From the NCBI RefSeq assembly GCF_022410515.1, contig NZ_JACSDI010000002.1, positions 62,001 through 126,000 of the forward strand: DNA of 64,000 nt. The letters run 5' to 3'. Under the pieces are notes generated by a model, which saw only the letters and a program-made list of their open reading frames with translations, ran no database searches and was not told the origin of the DNA. Source of the stretch: Shewanella cutis. GTDB lineage: Bacteria > Pseudomonadota > Gammaproteobacteria > Enterobacterales > Shewanellaceae. This document shows positions 46,722 through 57,596 of this stretch, in pieces (the stretch's first letter is position 1; every line of letters starts with the position of its first letter). Both the position numbers and the translations under genes were made by a program.

Positions 46722-48356
46722 ATGAGTCTTGAAGAATCATTAGAACAATTAAAACGTCAGTACTTACATGCCTTGCCAGATAAAAAGAAACAAATCATTA
46801 CGTTGTGGATCTCTCTGCGGAAAAACTGGCAAGGCTATATGCTGTCGGCTGTCTATCGGGAGATACACAATTTAAAAGGTTCCAGTGAAACCTTTGGCTT
46901 GACAGAGACTAAAGATATCGTCGATAAATTGGAGTTGCAGCTAAAAAAACTACTCGATGCTCCCACACCAACTCTAAACCTAATCAAGAGCTTAGATACG
47001 CTTTTCCATCAGTTACTCCAAAATAATCAACACTATTTGCCAGCGGCCCCTGTGGTTGAAGCGCAAATGCAACAAAGTCCTTACAAGCCCTCAAAGGCTC
47101 GTCACGAATACAGTATTGCCATCATCGAAGATGACAACAATGTCGGGGCTATGATCACTAAGCAGCTACACGAGTTTGGCTTTAATGTGCAACATTTTTT
47201 AAATTTTACCGATTTTACCAAGGTGCAATATACCAGCCCATTTGACTTAATTTTATTAGATCTTATCTTGCCAGATTATACGGAAGATGCGTTATTTGAA
47301 GCGGCCTGCGAATTTGAAAAAAACAATACTCGAGTATTTGTGCTGTCTTCCCGTAGCGATTTTGATATGCGTTTACTGGCCATTCGCGCCAATGTCAGTG
47401 AATATTTTGTCAAACCTGCAGAAACGACCCTATTGGTCCGTAAAATTCATCAATGGCTTAAAATGTCCGATAAGCCTCCCCTTAAAGTACTATTAGTCGA
47501 TGATCAGCAATCTATGGTGGACTATTTTTCGAGCTTGTTACGTAGCCATGGCTTAATGGTCAAAGGTATGACTAAACCCGAGAAAGTCATACCCACCCTC
47601 GAGCAATTTGAACCGGATTTATTTATCTTTGATCTCTATATGCCGGAGGTGAATGGGTTAGAACTGGCAAGAATGATCCGTCAGCTGGATAAATATACTT
47701 CAAGTCCTATTTTGGTGTTGAGCTCCGATGACACCATGCAGAATAAAGTCAGCATTATTCAGGCAGGTTCTGATGATCTTATTTCGAAACAAACAGCACC
47801 CAATTTATTTGTCACCCAAGTTATTTCCCGTGCGCAACGTGGCCATGATATTCGCAGTTCAGCCAGCCGAGACAGTTTAACGGGCTTGCTAAATCACACC
47901 CAAATTCTTGTTGCTGCTCGCCATTGTATTAATTTAGCTAAGCGAGCAAATTCTAGTGTGTGCATTGCAATGCTTGACTTAGATCACTTTAAACAAGTGA
48001 ATGATACTTATGGACATTCTGGAGGTGACAAAGTCCTATTAGCCTTTGCGCACCTGTTACAACAGTCCCTACGCGCTGCCGATTTTATGGGACGTTATGG
48101 TGGAGAAGAATTTATGCTGGTGATACCAGATATGCCACCACCACTGGCCATTGCCAAAGTGAATGCGATTCGCGAGAGTTTTAGTAATATTGTGTTTGTT
48201 GAAGAAGGTGCTGAATTTAAAGTCACATTGAGTGGCGGTTTGGCATTTTCAACCGAATGTCATGAATTCCAAGAGTGTTTATTATTGGCAGATAAAAATC
48301 TGTATGAAGCCAAACGAACTGGACGAAACCGCATAATCAATACCTTAGTCAAATAG
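46722..48356 (+). CDS. Hpt-REC-REC-GGDEF response regulator
   Basis: 544 residues from the ATG at 46722. A histidine phosphotransfer domain (~1-105, phospho-accepting H49 in IHNLKGSSETFG) is followed by two receiver domains: ~125-245 (D180 in LILLDLILPD) and ~255-375 (D304 in FIFDLYMPE). The GGDEF domain (~385-540) has an intact GGEEF motif at 460-464, so diguanylate cyclase activity is expected. It lies tail to tail with cheB, and the S. oneidensis locus has a similar regulator at this place (recalled). It probably links chemotaxis-type phospho-signals to cyclic-di-GMP. Confidence 0.9.
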   Translation: MSLEESLEQLKRQYLHALPDKKKQIITLWISLRKNWQGYMLSAVYREIHNLKGSSETFGLTETKDIVDKLELQLKKLLDAPTPTLNLIKSLDTLFHQLLQNNQHYLPAAPVVEAQMQQSPYKPSKARHEYSIAIIEDDNNVGAMITKQLHEFGFNVQHFLNFTDFTKVQYTSPFDLILLDLILPDYTEDALFEAACEFEKNNTRVFVLSSRSDFDMRLLAIRANVSEYFVKPAETTLLVRKIHQWLKMSDKPPLKVLLVDDQQSMVDYFSSLLRSHGLMVKGMTKPEKVIPTLEQFEPDLFIFDLYMPEVNGLELARMIRQLDKYTSSPILVLSSDDTMQNKVSIIQAGSDDLISKQTAPNLFVTQVISRAQRGHDIRSSASRDSLTGLLNHTQILVAARHCINLAKRANSSVCIAMLDLDHFKQVNDTYGHSGGDKVLLAFAHLLQQSLRAADFMGRYGGEEFMLVIPDMPPPLAIAKVNAIRESFSNIVFVEEGAEFKVTLSGGLAFSTECHEFQECLLLADKNLYEAKRTGRNRIINTLVK

Positions 48357-48387
48357 CACAACCATATATCCAAATACACTTTTTTCG

Positions 48388-49443
48388 TTAATCGCGGTTT
48401 ACGGATGCCAAATATTGGAGCAGTTTATCCCCTAATTGGGGGAGTTCTACCACATGGTGAATAGCACCACGTTTGATTGCCTCCTTGGGCATGCCAAATA
48501 CCACACAACTCTGTTCACCCTGGGCAAAGGTTTTTCCGCCTTGCATGTCAATCGCTTTTATACCATCGGCACCATCTTTACCCATGCCAGTTAAGATCAC
48601 TGCCGTCGCATTTTCACCAGCATATTGAGCCACTGAATGAAATAACACATCCACAGATGGCCTGTGCCCACTGACTTTATCACCTTGGCTAAGCTTTACT
48701 TTGAAACTTCCCCCGACTTTGATGATTTCAAGGTGTTGATCTCCTGGCGCGACGTAGGCATGACAAGGTAATAAACGCTCTCCGTCTTCCGCTTGTTTTA
48801 CATTAAAGCGAGTGAGTTTGTTTAGCCGATCCGCAAACGTGCGGGTAAACCCAGCGGGCATATGTTGGGTGATCACAATGGGCGGCATGACTGCAGGGAA
48901 CTGTTTTAAAAGAGATAAAATCGCCTCCGTGCCACCAGTAGAAGCCCCAATAGCCACTAGCTGGGTATTTACAGTTCGCTGACTTAATGCAGGCTTGATA
49001 CTTGAGTTAACGGGTGTAGAAGTGGATGGCTGTGCTTTAAGCAGTTTTGCATTTGCCGCAGATTTAATTTTTTCAAGGATTAAATCCTGATATTCATTAA
49101 ATCCCTGTGGCGAGTCTAGCTTAGGCTTGGGAATAAAATCCACGGCACCTAACGCTAACGCGTTGAACGTCGCGTCCGCGCCCTCTTCCGTTAAGGCCGA
49201 AATCATCACCACTGCCGTCGGCCTTGCTTTCATTAACCGATCTAAAAAAGTAAGTCCATCGACCTTTGGCATTTCAATATCCAAGGTGATGACATCGGGG
49301 CGAAATTGATTAACCATATCCTTGGCCATATAAGCATCTGCCGCCATCCCAACAAGAGATAACTCAGGATCGGATTCGATCATCTTACCCAATAAACTGC
49401 GGATTAATGTGGAATCGTCTACCACTAAGACCTTTATTGCCAT
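48388..49443 (-). CDS. cheB: Chemotaxis response regulator methylesterase CheB
   Basis: 351 residues. An N-terminal receiver domain (D55 in VITLDIEMPKVDG) and a C-terminal methylesterase domain (~165-345) carry the catalytic motifs GASTGGTEA, ITQHMPAGF and TGMGKDGADG. It removes methyl or deamidates glutamine groups on MCPs and so resets receptors. It is the last gene of the leftward chemotaxis operon, 3 nt after cheD. Confidence 0.96.
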   Translation of the reverse strand: MAIKVLVVDDSTLIRSLLGKMIESDPELSLVGMAADAYMAKDMVNQFRPDVITLDIEMPKVDGLTFLDRLMKARPTAVVMISALTEEGADATFNALALGAVDFIPKPKLDSPQGFNEYQDLILEKIKSAANAKLLKAQPSTSTPVNSSIKPALSQRTVNTQLVAIGASTGGTEAILSLLKQFPAVMPPIVITQHMPAGFTRTFADRLNKLTRFNVKQAEDGERLLPCHAYVAPGDQHLEIIKVGGSFKVKLSQGDKVSGHRPSVDVLFHSVAQYAGENATAVILTGMGKDGADGIKAIDMQGGKTFAQGEQSCVVFGMPKEAIKRGAIHHVVELPQLGDKLLQYLASVNRD

Positions 49444-49446
49444 CTG

Positions 49447-50067
49447 CTATTCACCAAAAAGTTCTACATCTCCACCACTTGGGAGATTTTTGATCCGTAA
49501 GCGGTACTCACTTTCCCTGTCCATGATGGTGCTATTATGTATTGCTTTGATTTTCCTAACTTTCACTAATCCCGTTTCAGGGAAAAAATATACTTTTCGC
49601 GGATATATATCGAGTAAATCCGCAGCGATCACCGGTATTTGCTCCATCTTTAAATAATCCAGCACAAACTCAGCATTACGTTCTCCAACATTCTGAACAG
49701 TTAACCCCCTTAATACATTTCCGCCACCGAATACTTTTGCCTCCAAAGCATTTCTACGCGCCCCTAATTTGAGAACATGGTTAATCAGTAATTCCATTGC
49801 AAACACCCCATAACGCGCTGACTCGGTCATCATGTTGGGTGCAGTAACATTATCACTAGGCAATAAAAAATGATTCATTCCACCAATTTTCAAGACGGGA
49901 TCATAGAGGCATACCGCCACACAAGAACCTAGTACTGTGACTATCATAGTATTTTCGCGGGTAGCAAAATACTCGCCTGGTAAAATTTTGACCGCGGAGC
50001 GCTCAAAGTGACGATCGTAATACCGATTTGGCTCATTAAGCGCAAACTCAAGACTTGGTTTTGCCAC
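49447..50067 (-). CDS. cheD: Chemoreceptor glutamine deamidase CheD
   Basis: 206 residues with the CheD cysteine-histidine site ([14 protein letters not shown], then GGMNHFLLP). It deamidates receptor glutamines. The GTG start at 50067 has AAGGAACGCTA just upstream and overlaps the end of cheR by 20 nt, so translation is coupled. Confidence 0.93.
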   Translation of the reverse strand: MAKPSLEFALNEPNRYYDRHFERSAVKILPGEYFATRENTMIVTVLGSCVAVCLYDPVLKIGGMNHFLLPSDNVTAPNMMTESARYGVFAMELLINHVLKLGARRNALEAKVFGGGNVLRGLTVQNVGERNAEFVLDYLKMEQIPVIAADLLDIYPRKVYFFPETGLVKVRKIKAIHNSTIMDRESEYRLRIKNLPSGGDVELFGE

Positions 50068-50899
50068 TAGCGTTCCTTTTTGTTGGCTTATAGGTCGTTC
50101 GTCCGCACGGTGTCACTATGTCGGGGAACATAGCAAAGTTTTCAGAATGACCTGCGATATAAAGTCCGGTGGACGTCAAGGTCGACATCATATGTTTGAG
50201 GATGACTTCCTGTGTCACTCTATCAAAATAAATCATGACGTTACGGCAGAAAATCACATCAACCGGTGTTGAAATAGGCCAAGACTGATCAAGCAAATTT
50301 ATCCGTGTAAATTGCAACATTTGCCTCAACTCAGGTATGACACGCACATTACCTTGCTGAGCACCAATCCCTCTATGGAAAAAGTGTTTTTTACGTATAT
50401 CACTGACGGCACTGAGTCTATCTATTGGATAAATTCCCTTTTCAGCCTTACTCAGAACAACTGAGTCAATATCAGAGGCAATAATTTCTATTGGGGTTTG
50501 AAACGTACCAAAGTGTTCAGCAACTGACATTGCAATCGAATAGGGTTCTTCACCGGTACTACTTGCCGCACACCAAATACGTCGTGTTTGAGGGTGTGTC
50601 TGCAAATATTGTTTGAGAATATCGAAATGATGATGTTCCCGAAAAAACGCCGTTTGATTTGTCGTCAGCGCATTAATAAACTCCTGATGCTCGCTTTCGC
50701 ACTCTGCCAAATAGGTAAAGTATTCGCTAAAGCCAGCTAATTTTAACTGACGGATCCGCCGAACTAATCGGCTGTAAACCAAAGCATCCTTGCTGTCGGC
50801 TAACTTTATCCCCGCTAAACGATAAAGGGTCGTTCGTGCATGATTAAAATGTGCTGGAGTATAATTAAATTCGCGTTCCATCGATTTAAGTTTACTCAA
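50048..50899 (-). CDS. cheR: Chemotaxis protein methyltransferase CheR
   Basis: 283 residues. An N-terminal helical domain precedes the S-adenosylmethionine fold ([18 protein letters not shown], then [13 protein letters not shown]). It methylates receptor glutamates. A TTG start at 50899 has GGAAG 8 nt upstream; an ATG six codons later (50881) lacks a good site. It begins directly after the MCP stop. Confidence 0.94.
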   Translation of the reverse strand: MSKLKSMEREFNYTPAHFNHARTTLYRLAGIKLADSKDALVYSRLVRRIRQLKLAGFSEYFTYLAECESEHQEFINALTTNQTAFFREHHHFDILKQYLQTHPQTRRIWCAASSTGEEPYSIAMSVAEHFGTFQTPIEIIASDIDSVVLSKAEKGIYPIDRLSAVSDIRKKHFFHRGIGAQQGNVRVIPELRQMLQFTRINLLDQSWPISTPVDVIFCRNVMIYFDRVTQEVILKHMMSTLTSTGLYIAGHSENFAMFPDIVTPCGRTTYKPTKRNASGKTKS

Positions 50900-52864
50900 T
50901 CAAAATTCTTCCCATTCATCTTGATCTGCTTTATTCAGCCTAGGCGTCATCGCTTTAGGTTTGGTGGTTACCCGAGCTAATGTCGGTATTTTTGGGGGGA
51001 TTTTTTTAAGCTCTGTGGTATGTCGAACGGCTCTCGTTTCCTCATCCACTTTGAAATTTGCCACACTATCTGCCAGTTGCTGCGCTTGAGATTGCATACT
51101 TTCAGCGGCCGCAGCGGCTTCTTCAACAAGAGCCGCATTTTGTTGTGTCATTTCATCCATTTGCACAACGGCTTTACCAATCTCATCAATACCAATCGCT
51201 TGCTCATTAGACGCGGAAGCTATTTCCGCCATAATGTCGTTTACTCGCTTGATTGCAATGACAATTTCCTTCATGGTGTCGCCGGATTTTCCAACCAAAT
51301 TATTACCACTCTCAATTTTACTGACTGAATCAGAGATCAATGCCTTGATATCTTTCGCAGCATTTGCAGAACGTTGAGCTAAGCTTCGAACTTCTGAAGC
51401 CACTACGGCAAAACCTCGCCCCTGCTCACCAGCTCTTGCGGCCTCAACCGCTGCATTAAGCGCTAATATATTGGTTTGGAAAGCAATACCATCAATTACA
51501 CCTATAATATCGGCAATTTTTCGTGCCGATTCATTAATAGACGCCATGGTTTGCACAACCTGTTGGATAAGCTCGCCTCCATCTTCAGCCACATCCGCCG
51601 CTTTCGATGCTAAGGCATTGGCTTGGCTTGCATTATCGGCATTTAATTTCACCGTTCCCGTTAACTCTTCCATGCTTGCGGATGTTTCTTCGAGGCTGGA
51701 TGCTTGCTCCTCAGTACGACTGGATAAGTCAGCATTGCCTTGGGCGATTTCTGAAGATGCGGTGTTGATGGTGTCAGCCGCTTTTTGAATATCTCGTATC
51801 ATGTAGGAAAGCTTTTCAGCGGTTTGATTTGAATAATTTTTCAAATCGTTGAAGGTACCTTCATACTCGTTATAGATTCGGGTTGTCAGATCCCCTTCAG
51901 CCATGGCCATTAGTACTCGTGCGACATCCTGTAGTCCCCGATCTGAGGTTTCAATCAAGGAGTTAAGGCTATTAGCAAGCATCAAGAAAAAGCCCTGTTT
52001 ACCATGACTATCAACACGTTGGGAGAAATCACCCCCCGCAGCAGCTGCCACAATCCGCGAAATCTCTTGCTCAACTTGGACTTCTTCAGTTCGGTCAAGC
52101 CATTCAACAACCGAGCCTAATCGCTCACCAGACGTTGAGATAATCGGACTGGCGGTTAAACGGAAATGACAACTGGCCACTTGGATCTGCGACTCATATT
52201 TGCGATCGAGTTTGTCAAGCAAGCTGGCTTGATGCGCTGGATTCCGATGGAAAATATCCATAGAACTGCCGAGGATTTTGTCCACCGAAAAATGGGGTAA
52301 AACCTGGCGAATTTCACTTTCGGAGCGGCGTAACATGGCTTCAACCGAGCGATTCATATAAATAATGGTTCGATTAGCATCAGCAATCATCACATTAGTA
52401 CTGGTATTGTTTAGTGCTTCTAATATCCGCTGCGTTGCACGCTCAGCATCAATGCTTTCAGTGCGATCAATCCACTCAACTCCAGTGCCTAAATGTTTAT
52501 TATCACGTGAAATAATCGGCGTTAAAATTAATTTAAAAATACGCTTACCAATACTTATTTGTGCCGTGTGCGATTGCGTTAATCTTTCTAACATATTGCG
52601 CTGATGGGCAGGATTCACATGGAAGATATCGATATTACTGCCAATAACCCTAGCAACCGAAAATTGGGGTAACTGTTTACGGATATCGGCCTCAGCCTCT
52701 GACAACATATTCAGTACGGCCTTATTGGCATAAATGATATTACGATCGCTATCTGCAATCATAAAATTATTACGACTATTATCGAGCAACTGGAAATAAC
52801 GTTGACGCTCTTCATCTTGCTGTTGGCGCTCTTCGGTATTACCGAATATATCTAAGATTCCCAT
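50900..52864 (-). CDS. Methyl-accepting chemotaxis protein with two PAS domains and CheR-tether
   Basis: 654 residues, soluble: no membrane segment. Two similar PAS domains (~20-135 and ~145-260; each with YMNRS/YANKA-type motifs) and a HAMP-like region precede the MCP signalling domain (~360-600, [31 protein letters not shown]). The C-terminus ends in DEWEEF, a W-x-x-F pentapeptide of the type that tethers CheR or CheB. It lies between cheW and cheR in the operon. An Aer-like redox or cytoplasmic sensor is plausible; the ligand is unknown. Confidence 0.93.
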   Translation of the reverse strand: MGILDIFGNTEERQQQDEERQRYFQLLDNSRNNFMIADSDRNIIYANKAVLNMLSEAEADIRKQLPQFSVARVIGSNIDIFHVNPAHQRNMLERLTQSHTAQISIGKRIFKLILTPIISRDNKHLGTGVEWIDRTESIDAERATQRILEALNNTSTNVMIADANRTIIYMNRSVEAMLRRSESEIRQVLPHFSVDKILGSSMDIFHRNPAHQASLLDKLDRKYESQIQVASCHFRLTASPIISTSGERLGSVVEWLDRTEEVQVEQEISRIVAAAAGGDFSQRVDSHGKQGFFLMLANSLNSLIETSDRGLQDVARVLMAMAEGDLTTRIYNEYEGTFNDLKNYSNQTAEKLSYMIRDIQKAADTINTASSEIAQGNADLSSRTEEQASSLEETSASMEELTGTVKLNADNASQANALASKAADVAEDGGELIQQVVQTMASINESARKIADIIGVIDGIAFQTNILALNAAVEAARAGEQGRGFAVVASEVRSLAQRSANAAKDIKALISDSVSKIESGNNLVGKSGDTMKEIVIAIKRVNDIMAEIASASNEQAIGIDEIGKAVVQMDEMTQQNAALVEEAAAAAESMQSQAQQLADSVANFKVDEETRAVRHTTELKKIPPKIPTLARVTTKPKAMTPRLNKADQDEWEEF

Positions 52865-52869
52865 AGTGT

Positions 52870-53382
52870 TTACTCCTGCTCAGAAAGACTGTTTGTTTCC
52901 ATTAGCCCCAAGTCATCACTGCTGATAAGAGCTTGAATATTTACTAAAATAACCATTTTTTCATCGACGGTTGCGAGCCCTTTGAGGTAACGGCTATCAA
53001 AGGCGGCGCCAAATTCCGGTGCAGGTAAAATGGCCTCACTCGACAGTTTAATCACATCGGAAACGGCATCGACCACAATGCCGACAATGCGGTCACAAAC
53101 ATTGAGCATGATCACTATCGTGAACTCATCATAAGTGACGGTACCCACGTTAAATTTCATTCGTAAATCGACAATGGGTACGATGTCGCCACGCAAATTA
53201 AGCACCCCTTTAATAAAACTGGGGGCATTAGCAATTTTAGTGACAGGCTCGTAACCTCTTATTTCTTTTACCGACATAATATCCAATGCGTAGTGTTCTT
53301 CACCCAGCACAAAACTTAGAAACTCGACTTCATCATGGGCGCTAAATTCGGGTTTAGGGGCTAGCGATGCGCGGCTATCCAT
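52870..53382 (-). CDS. cheW: Chemotaxis adaptor CheW
   Basis: 170 residues. CheW fold with [26 protein letters not shown] and [15 protein letters not shown], linking receptors to CheA. The ATG at 53382 has GAGG 8 nt upstream, while the ATG two codons earlier is too close to it. It follows cheA closely and precedes the MCP gene by a few bases. Confidence 0.94.
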   Translation of the reverse strand: MDSRASLAPKPEFSAHDEVEFLSFVLGEEHYALDIMSVKEIRGYEPVTKIANAPSFIKGVLNLRGDIVPIVDLRMKFNVGTVTYDEFTIVIMLNVCDRIVGIVVDAVSDVIKLSSEAILPAPEFGAAFDSRYLKGLATVDEKMVILVNIQALISSDDLGLMETNSLSEQE

Positions 53383-53396
53383 TAGCATATCCTCAA

Positions 53397-55505
53397 TTAA
53401 TTCTTAATTTGCTGTGCCAGTGATTCCACATCGAGAATTAAAGCGACACTACCATCACCCATGATGGTGGCTCCTGAGACACCAGGGATCCGACGATAAT
53501 GTTTTTCAAGACTTTTAATCACAACTTGCTGTTGACCAACCAATGCATCAACACACAATCCAAAACGCTTATTATTGCTTTCAAGGAGCACCACAATGCC
53601 CTCTTCGGGACACTTAGCGAAAGGGGTAATTTCCATCAATTGATGAAGGTTTAATAGGGGTAAATATTCTTCCCTGACGCGGATTAAACGTTCTTGAACC
53701 AAGTACTTTAATTGTTCAGTATGTGGTTGTATTGATTCAATAATATGAACTAACGGTAGAATATAGATTTGATTGCCTACACTCACGCTCATACCATCAA
53801 CAATGGCTAAGGTCAGTGGCAATTGGATTTCGAAAGTGGCGCCCTGACCCGCCACAGAATCGATATCGATGCGTCCCCCAAGAGCCTCAATATTTCTACG
53901 CACTACATCCATACCTACGCCTCGGCCTGAAACATCGGTAATTTCCTGCGCTGTTGAAAACCCAGCAGCAAAAATCAATTGCCAAATCTGTTTATCCGGC
54001 ATGTTATCCGTGACTGACATATTATTTTCGCGGGCTTTTTGTATGATCTTCTCACGATGCAAACCAGCACCATCATCGTGTACCGCAATAACAATGTTAC
54101 CTCCCCGCTGACTTGCCCGAAGCGATAATTCAGCAATTTCTGCTTTGCCCAACAAGCGCCTTACTTCAGGTTTTTCAATGCCATGATCTAAACTATTGCG
54201 CACGAGGTGAGTGAGAGGATCGACCAACTTTTCAATCATGCCCTTGTCGATTTCAGTGTTGCCCCCTTCAATCACTAGGTTGACATTTTTACCAAGCTGA
54301 TCGGATAAATCCCTGACTAATCGATGGAACCGATTAAATACAAAGGATACTGGCAACATTCGGACCGACATCACGGCCTCTTGCATCTCCCGCGTGTTTC
54401 GCTCAAGTTCCACCAATGCAGTCTTCAGCCTTTCTCCCAATTCGCCAGATATCTCATTACCAATCAGCGTTAACATCGATTGGGTGATCACCAACTCACC
54501 GGCAAGATTCACTAAAGTATCGATTTTGGACGTTTCCACTCTTAAAGTGGCATCTTGAGTAGATGTGTTAACTTTCTTCGTTGCCGCTGTTGGAGTCGAT
54601 TTTGCACCTGAAGCCACGGATTTATTTAACACTGGGGCAGGATCAACGGGATCTGCAGGTGCAACTTTTGTAGACTCAGCAGTATTGCCTGTATAGCGAG
54701 GTATTTTTGGAGCAGACGGACTATTAATAGGCTTAGTAAGGGGCTCAATTACGGCTATTGCCTTGTTAGCTTGAATATGCACCAACGCATCAATTTCACT
54801 GTCAACGCTTTCGGGTGTAAGGGATTCAAAGAAGCCAAAACCGAGGTCATCATCAGGTTCAGTGTTTGTGACTAGCTGACTATCCAAAAGCGTTTTATTA
54901 ATATCTTCAACACTGATTTCTTTAGCGGTAAAGGCTTCATCAAAAAAGCCAAAATCTTGATTCTCAATCGCTAAGGTTAACTCAACATCATCTTCAAAGA
55001 AGCCAAAACCGATATCATTCTGATGACTCACATCGGAAACAACCACCGAAGTTTGTGTTATTTCTGTTTTAGTCGATGTGACGGGAATGACTTCAGGGCT
55101 AGCGCTCAAAAAAGGGTCGCCATTTAATGCGGCTACTAGCTGATTTTTTGCAAATTCAACTTGTTGCCAATCAATTGGCTCCTCTTCACGATAAAGGCTA
55201 AGAATATGGGAAAGGGTATCAACCGTCTTCAAGAGTAAATCAATGATCCCAGAAGATAACTCAAATGTCCCCTTTCTGACTTTATCGAGCAGGTTTTCCA
55301 TCACATGGGTCACACTGGATAAAGCTGTAAAGCCAAAAATACCGCTCCCCCCCTTAATGGAATGCGCAGCACGAAAAATGGTGTTTAATTCTTCAGGATC
55401 TGGCGACTGAAGATTGATAGCAATGAGCAGTTGTTCCATGTTTTCGAGATGCTCATGGCTTTCTTCAAAAAAGACCTGATGGAACTCAGCCATATTAATG
55501 GACAT
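53397..55505 (-). CDS. cheA: Chemotaxis histidine kinase CheA with FGFF-motif linker
   Basis: 702 residues. The P1 phosphotransfer domain has H48 in AAHSIKGGSGIFGF. The long linker of ~180 residues shows no recognisable P2 fold but carries three repeats of the motif FGFF(E/D) (residues 166-173, 184-191, 221-228). Dimerisation (DATLRVETSKIDTLVNLAGELVI), the kinase ATPase (HLVRNSLDHGIE and DDGAGLHREKI) and the CheW-like domain follow. It phosphorylates CheY and CheB. The motif repeats are unusual and may be docking sites. Confidence 0.94.
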   Translation of the reverse strand: MSINMAEFHQVFFEESHEHLENMEQLLIAINLQSPDPEELNTIFRAAHSIKGGSGIFGFTALSSVTHVMENLLDKVRKGTFELSSGIIDLLLKTVDTLSHILSLYREEEPIDWQQVEFAKNQLVAALNGDPFLSASPEVIPVTSTKTEITQTSVVVSDVSHQNDIGFGFFEDDVELTLAIENQDFGFFDEAFTAKEISVEDINKTLLDSQLVTNTEPDDDLGFGFFESLTPESVDSEIDALVHIQANKAIAVIEPLTKPINSPSAPKIPRYTGNTAESTKVAPADPVDPAPVLNKSVASGAKSTPTAATKKVNTSTQDATLRVETSKIDTLVNLAGELVITQSMLTLIGNEISGELGERLKTALVELERNTREMQEAVMSVRMLPVSFVFNRFHRLVRDLSDQLGKNVNLVIEGGNTEIDKGMIEKLVDPLTHLVRNSLDHGIEKPEVRRLLGKAEIAELSLRASQRGGNIVIAVHDDGAGLHREKIIQKARENNMSVTDNMPDKQIWQLIFAAGFSTAQEITDVSGRGVGMDVVRRNIEALGGRIDIDSVAGQGATFEIQLPLTLAIVDGMSVSVGNQIYILPLVHIIESIQPHTEQLKYLVQERLIRVREEYLPLLNLHQLMEITPFAKCPEEGIVVLLESNNKRFGLCVDALVGQQQVVIKSLEKHYRRIPGVSGATIMGDGSVALILDVESLAQQIKN

Positions 55506-55521
55506 AGTGCCCCCGATACCG

Positions 55522-55887
55522 TCAACCCAGCACTTTGGCTGTGATTGCTAATAATTTTTGTGGGTCAAAGGGCTTAACCATCCATCCCGTAGCGCCAACA
55601 GCCTTACCCTGGGCTTTCATATCATCCCCAGCCTCGGTGGTTAGCATAATGATGGGAGTCCGCAAAAATGCTGACATTCCCCGCAATGATTTAATTAAGG
55701 TTAATCCATCCATCCGTGGCATATTTTGATCCGTCAAAATGAAATCAAACCGCTGGCTATTACATAAATCGAGAGCTTCTCGGCCATCTTTTGCCAAAGT
55801 GACCTGATAGTTCGCTGATTTCAATGTGGCTTCAACCATTTGCCTAATGGCCGCTGAATCATCAACAATTAATATTTTTTTACTCAT
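55522..55887 (-). CDS. cheY: Chemotaxis response regulator CheY
   Basis: 121-residue single receiver domain with DD at 9-10 (ILIVDDS), phospho-acceptor D53 (ILTDQNMPRMDG) and a conserved lysine in VKPFD. It carries the CheA signal onward. It lies directly between crsR-like and cheA genes with only a few bases on each side. Confidence 0.95.
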   Translation of the reverse strand: MSKKILIVDDSAAIRQMVEATLKSANYQVTLAKDGREALDLCNSQRFDFILTDQNMPRMDGLTLIKSLRGMSAFLRTPIIMLTTEAGDDMKAQGKAVGATGWMVKPFDPQKLLAITAKVLG

Positions 55888-55890
55888 GCG

Positions 55891-57588
55891 CTATTCCATG
55901 ACTACTCTAGTGATATTACCGGGTGAAATTAATTCATAGTGTTTACATAATGTTTTCACAAGTGATATACCTCGACCAGAAAGCTCTGGGTAACATGAAA
56001 TGGATTTATCAAAACCAACAAACCCTTTCCCACTGTCGGCGACAGTAATCACTAGCTCATTCATATGGTTCCAAGTTATGCACACTTTTACCCAATCATT
56101 CGAAGATAACCGCTCTGCATAACTATCCCTTATACTATGGTACAATTCAAAACCTTCAGGATCATTTTTTAGTCTAGAGTCCAATTCAAGGACTCCATGG
56201 TCGATAGCGTTGTTAAACAGTTCAGCCACGACAGTAAATACTCTCTGACAAAAGTTAGTAGCAAATCCAAATACACTTAAAAACTGATTCAACGACCCTA
56301 AATAATCAGCACTTAACAACATTGAGCCTGAAATCTCCACATCCCAATTAAACTCACCATTAAGATTTGATGCGAGACAATTAAAGTCTCGCGTTTGATT
56401 CCATTGATGTAGACGCTTGAAATCAAGTGTGCAAACAGTAATGTCATCAGCAATATTATCACCATAGAAATATTCAGAAAAATGTTCATCCAAAAAAACT
56501 GGTAATGCATCTAAATTATCATTAAAAAGTGCATTTAGTCTTACCCTCCCAAATGGACTTCCATCCAATGCTGGTTGTTCGATTAAACCATCACTAAATA
56601 AACATGCATATCCTTCACTGGGTAAATCAATAGAAAAAATATCTGCAATAAATGTGTTTGGCGGTAAAATACCAAGGGCCATGTTGGTTGATTTTAATTC
56701 CTTGTTGATTACTGCTCGTTCATCTGAATGTTGTTCATCATGACCTAAGTGAAGATAGACAGGTGGCATCCCACCATTCCACACATACAGTTTATTACGA
56801 AATAAATCCGCCTCCAGAAGAATACAGGCAACAAACCTATCCTCAGGAAATTCATCAAATACTTTTTCATTGAGTTCATAAATCAATGAAACTAATGAAA
56901 AACCTTTTGAAACCATAGCTCTAAAAGTACTGGTCAATAACATGATTGGCATAGCAGCACTTAGTCCGTGACCAGTTGAGTCAGCTAACATGATGAATAA
57001 ATTACCGTTGGGAGATACCCCATTTAATAAAATATCACCACTAAAATTAGCACTCGCTTGACAAAATGATTTAATAAAATCAAATTGATTATTATCAATG
57101 TTGACTAAGTGTTCAAAAATATGGCGGGCTAGTTGCTCTTCCCTTGCTTTTTCATAAAGCATCTTTTCTAGTTCAACACTTTGTTGTTTGACTTTCTTTT
57201 GTAGCTTAATACGTGTCAGTAAAATTTCTGCTTTATACCAAAAAACCTCAACATTAATTGGTTTGACAACAAAATCTAAAACCCCCATTTTAAAGCAATC
57301 TAAAAATGCCTGCGGCTCTTTCTTATCGTTTATCACTACAACAGGAATTTCTTTACTCAAGGAATTAAGATGATCCAGCAATGTTAAGGCTGTACCATCG
57401 GGTTGAAAGTAATTAACTAGAATCAAATCAATTTTATTGAGTGACACTTCAAAAAATGCATCTTCTAGATTATCACAGATAATCACGTTATAACCTTTTC
57501 CGTGAATAAAATCACTTATAGACTGACTGGCAACGGCATCATTGTCTACAATCAGAATGAAGTGATTACTTTCTAAGTTGGCTGACAT
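55891..57588 (-). CDS. crsR: CrsR-like response regulator with PP2C phosphatase and serine kinase domains
   Basis: 565 residues from the ATG at 57588. An N-terminal receiver domain (~10-125, LVNYFQPDGTALTLLDHL) is followed by a PP2C/SpoIIE-type phosphatase (~180-385, ADSTGHGLSAAMPIMLL) and a C-terminal anti-sigma-type ATPase (~420-560, VVAELFNNAIDHGVLELDSRL). In S. oneidensis, CrsR of this layout controls the sigma-S stress response by partner switching with the STAS protein CrsA (recalled). The GTG at 57597 overlaps the crsA stop; the start is not certain. Its operon with che genes links stress and chemotaxis. Confidence 0.88.
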   Translation of the reverse strand: MSANLESNHFILIVDNDAVASQSISDFIHGKGYNVIICDNLEDAFFEVSLNKIDLILVNYFQPDGTALTLLDHLNSLSKEIPVVVINDKKEPQAFLDCFKMGVLDFVVKPINVEVFWYKAEILLTRIKLQKKVKQQSVELEKMLYEKAREEQLARHIFEHLVNIDNNQFDFIKSFCQASANFSGDILLNGVSPNGNLFIMLADSTGHGLSAAMPIMLLTSTFRAMVSKGFSLVSLIYELNEKVFDEFPEDRFVACILLEADLFRNKLYVWNGGMPPVYLHLGHDEQHSDERAVINKELKSTNMALGILPPNTFIADIFSIDLPSEGYACLFSDGLIEQPALDGSPFGRVRLNALFNDNLDALPVFLDEHFSEYFYGDNIADDITVCTLDFKRLHQWNQTRDFNCLASNLNGEFNWDVEISGSMLLSADYLGSLNQFLSVFGFATNFCQRVFTVVAELFNNAIDHGVLELDSRLKNDPEGFELYHSIRDSYAERLSSNDWVKVCITWNHMNELVITVADSGKGFVGFDKSISCYPELSGRGISLVKTLCKHYELISPGNITRVVME

Positions 57589-57596
57589 AGATATCA

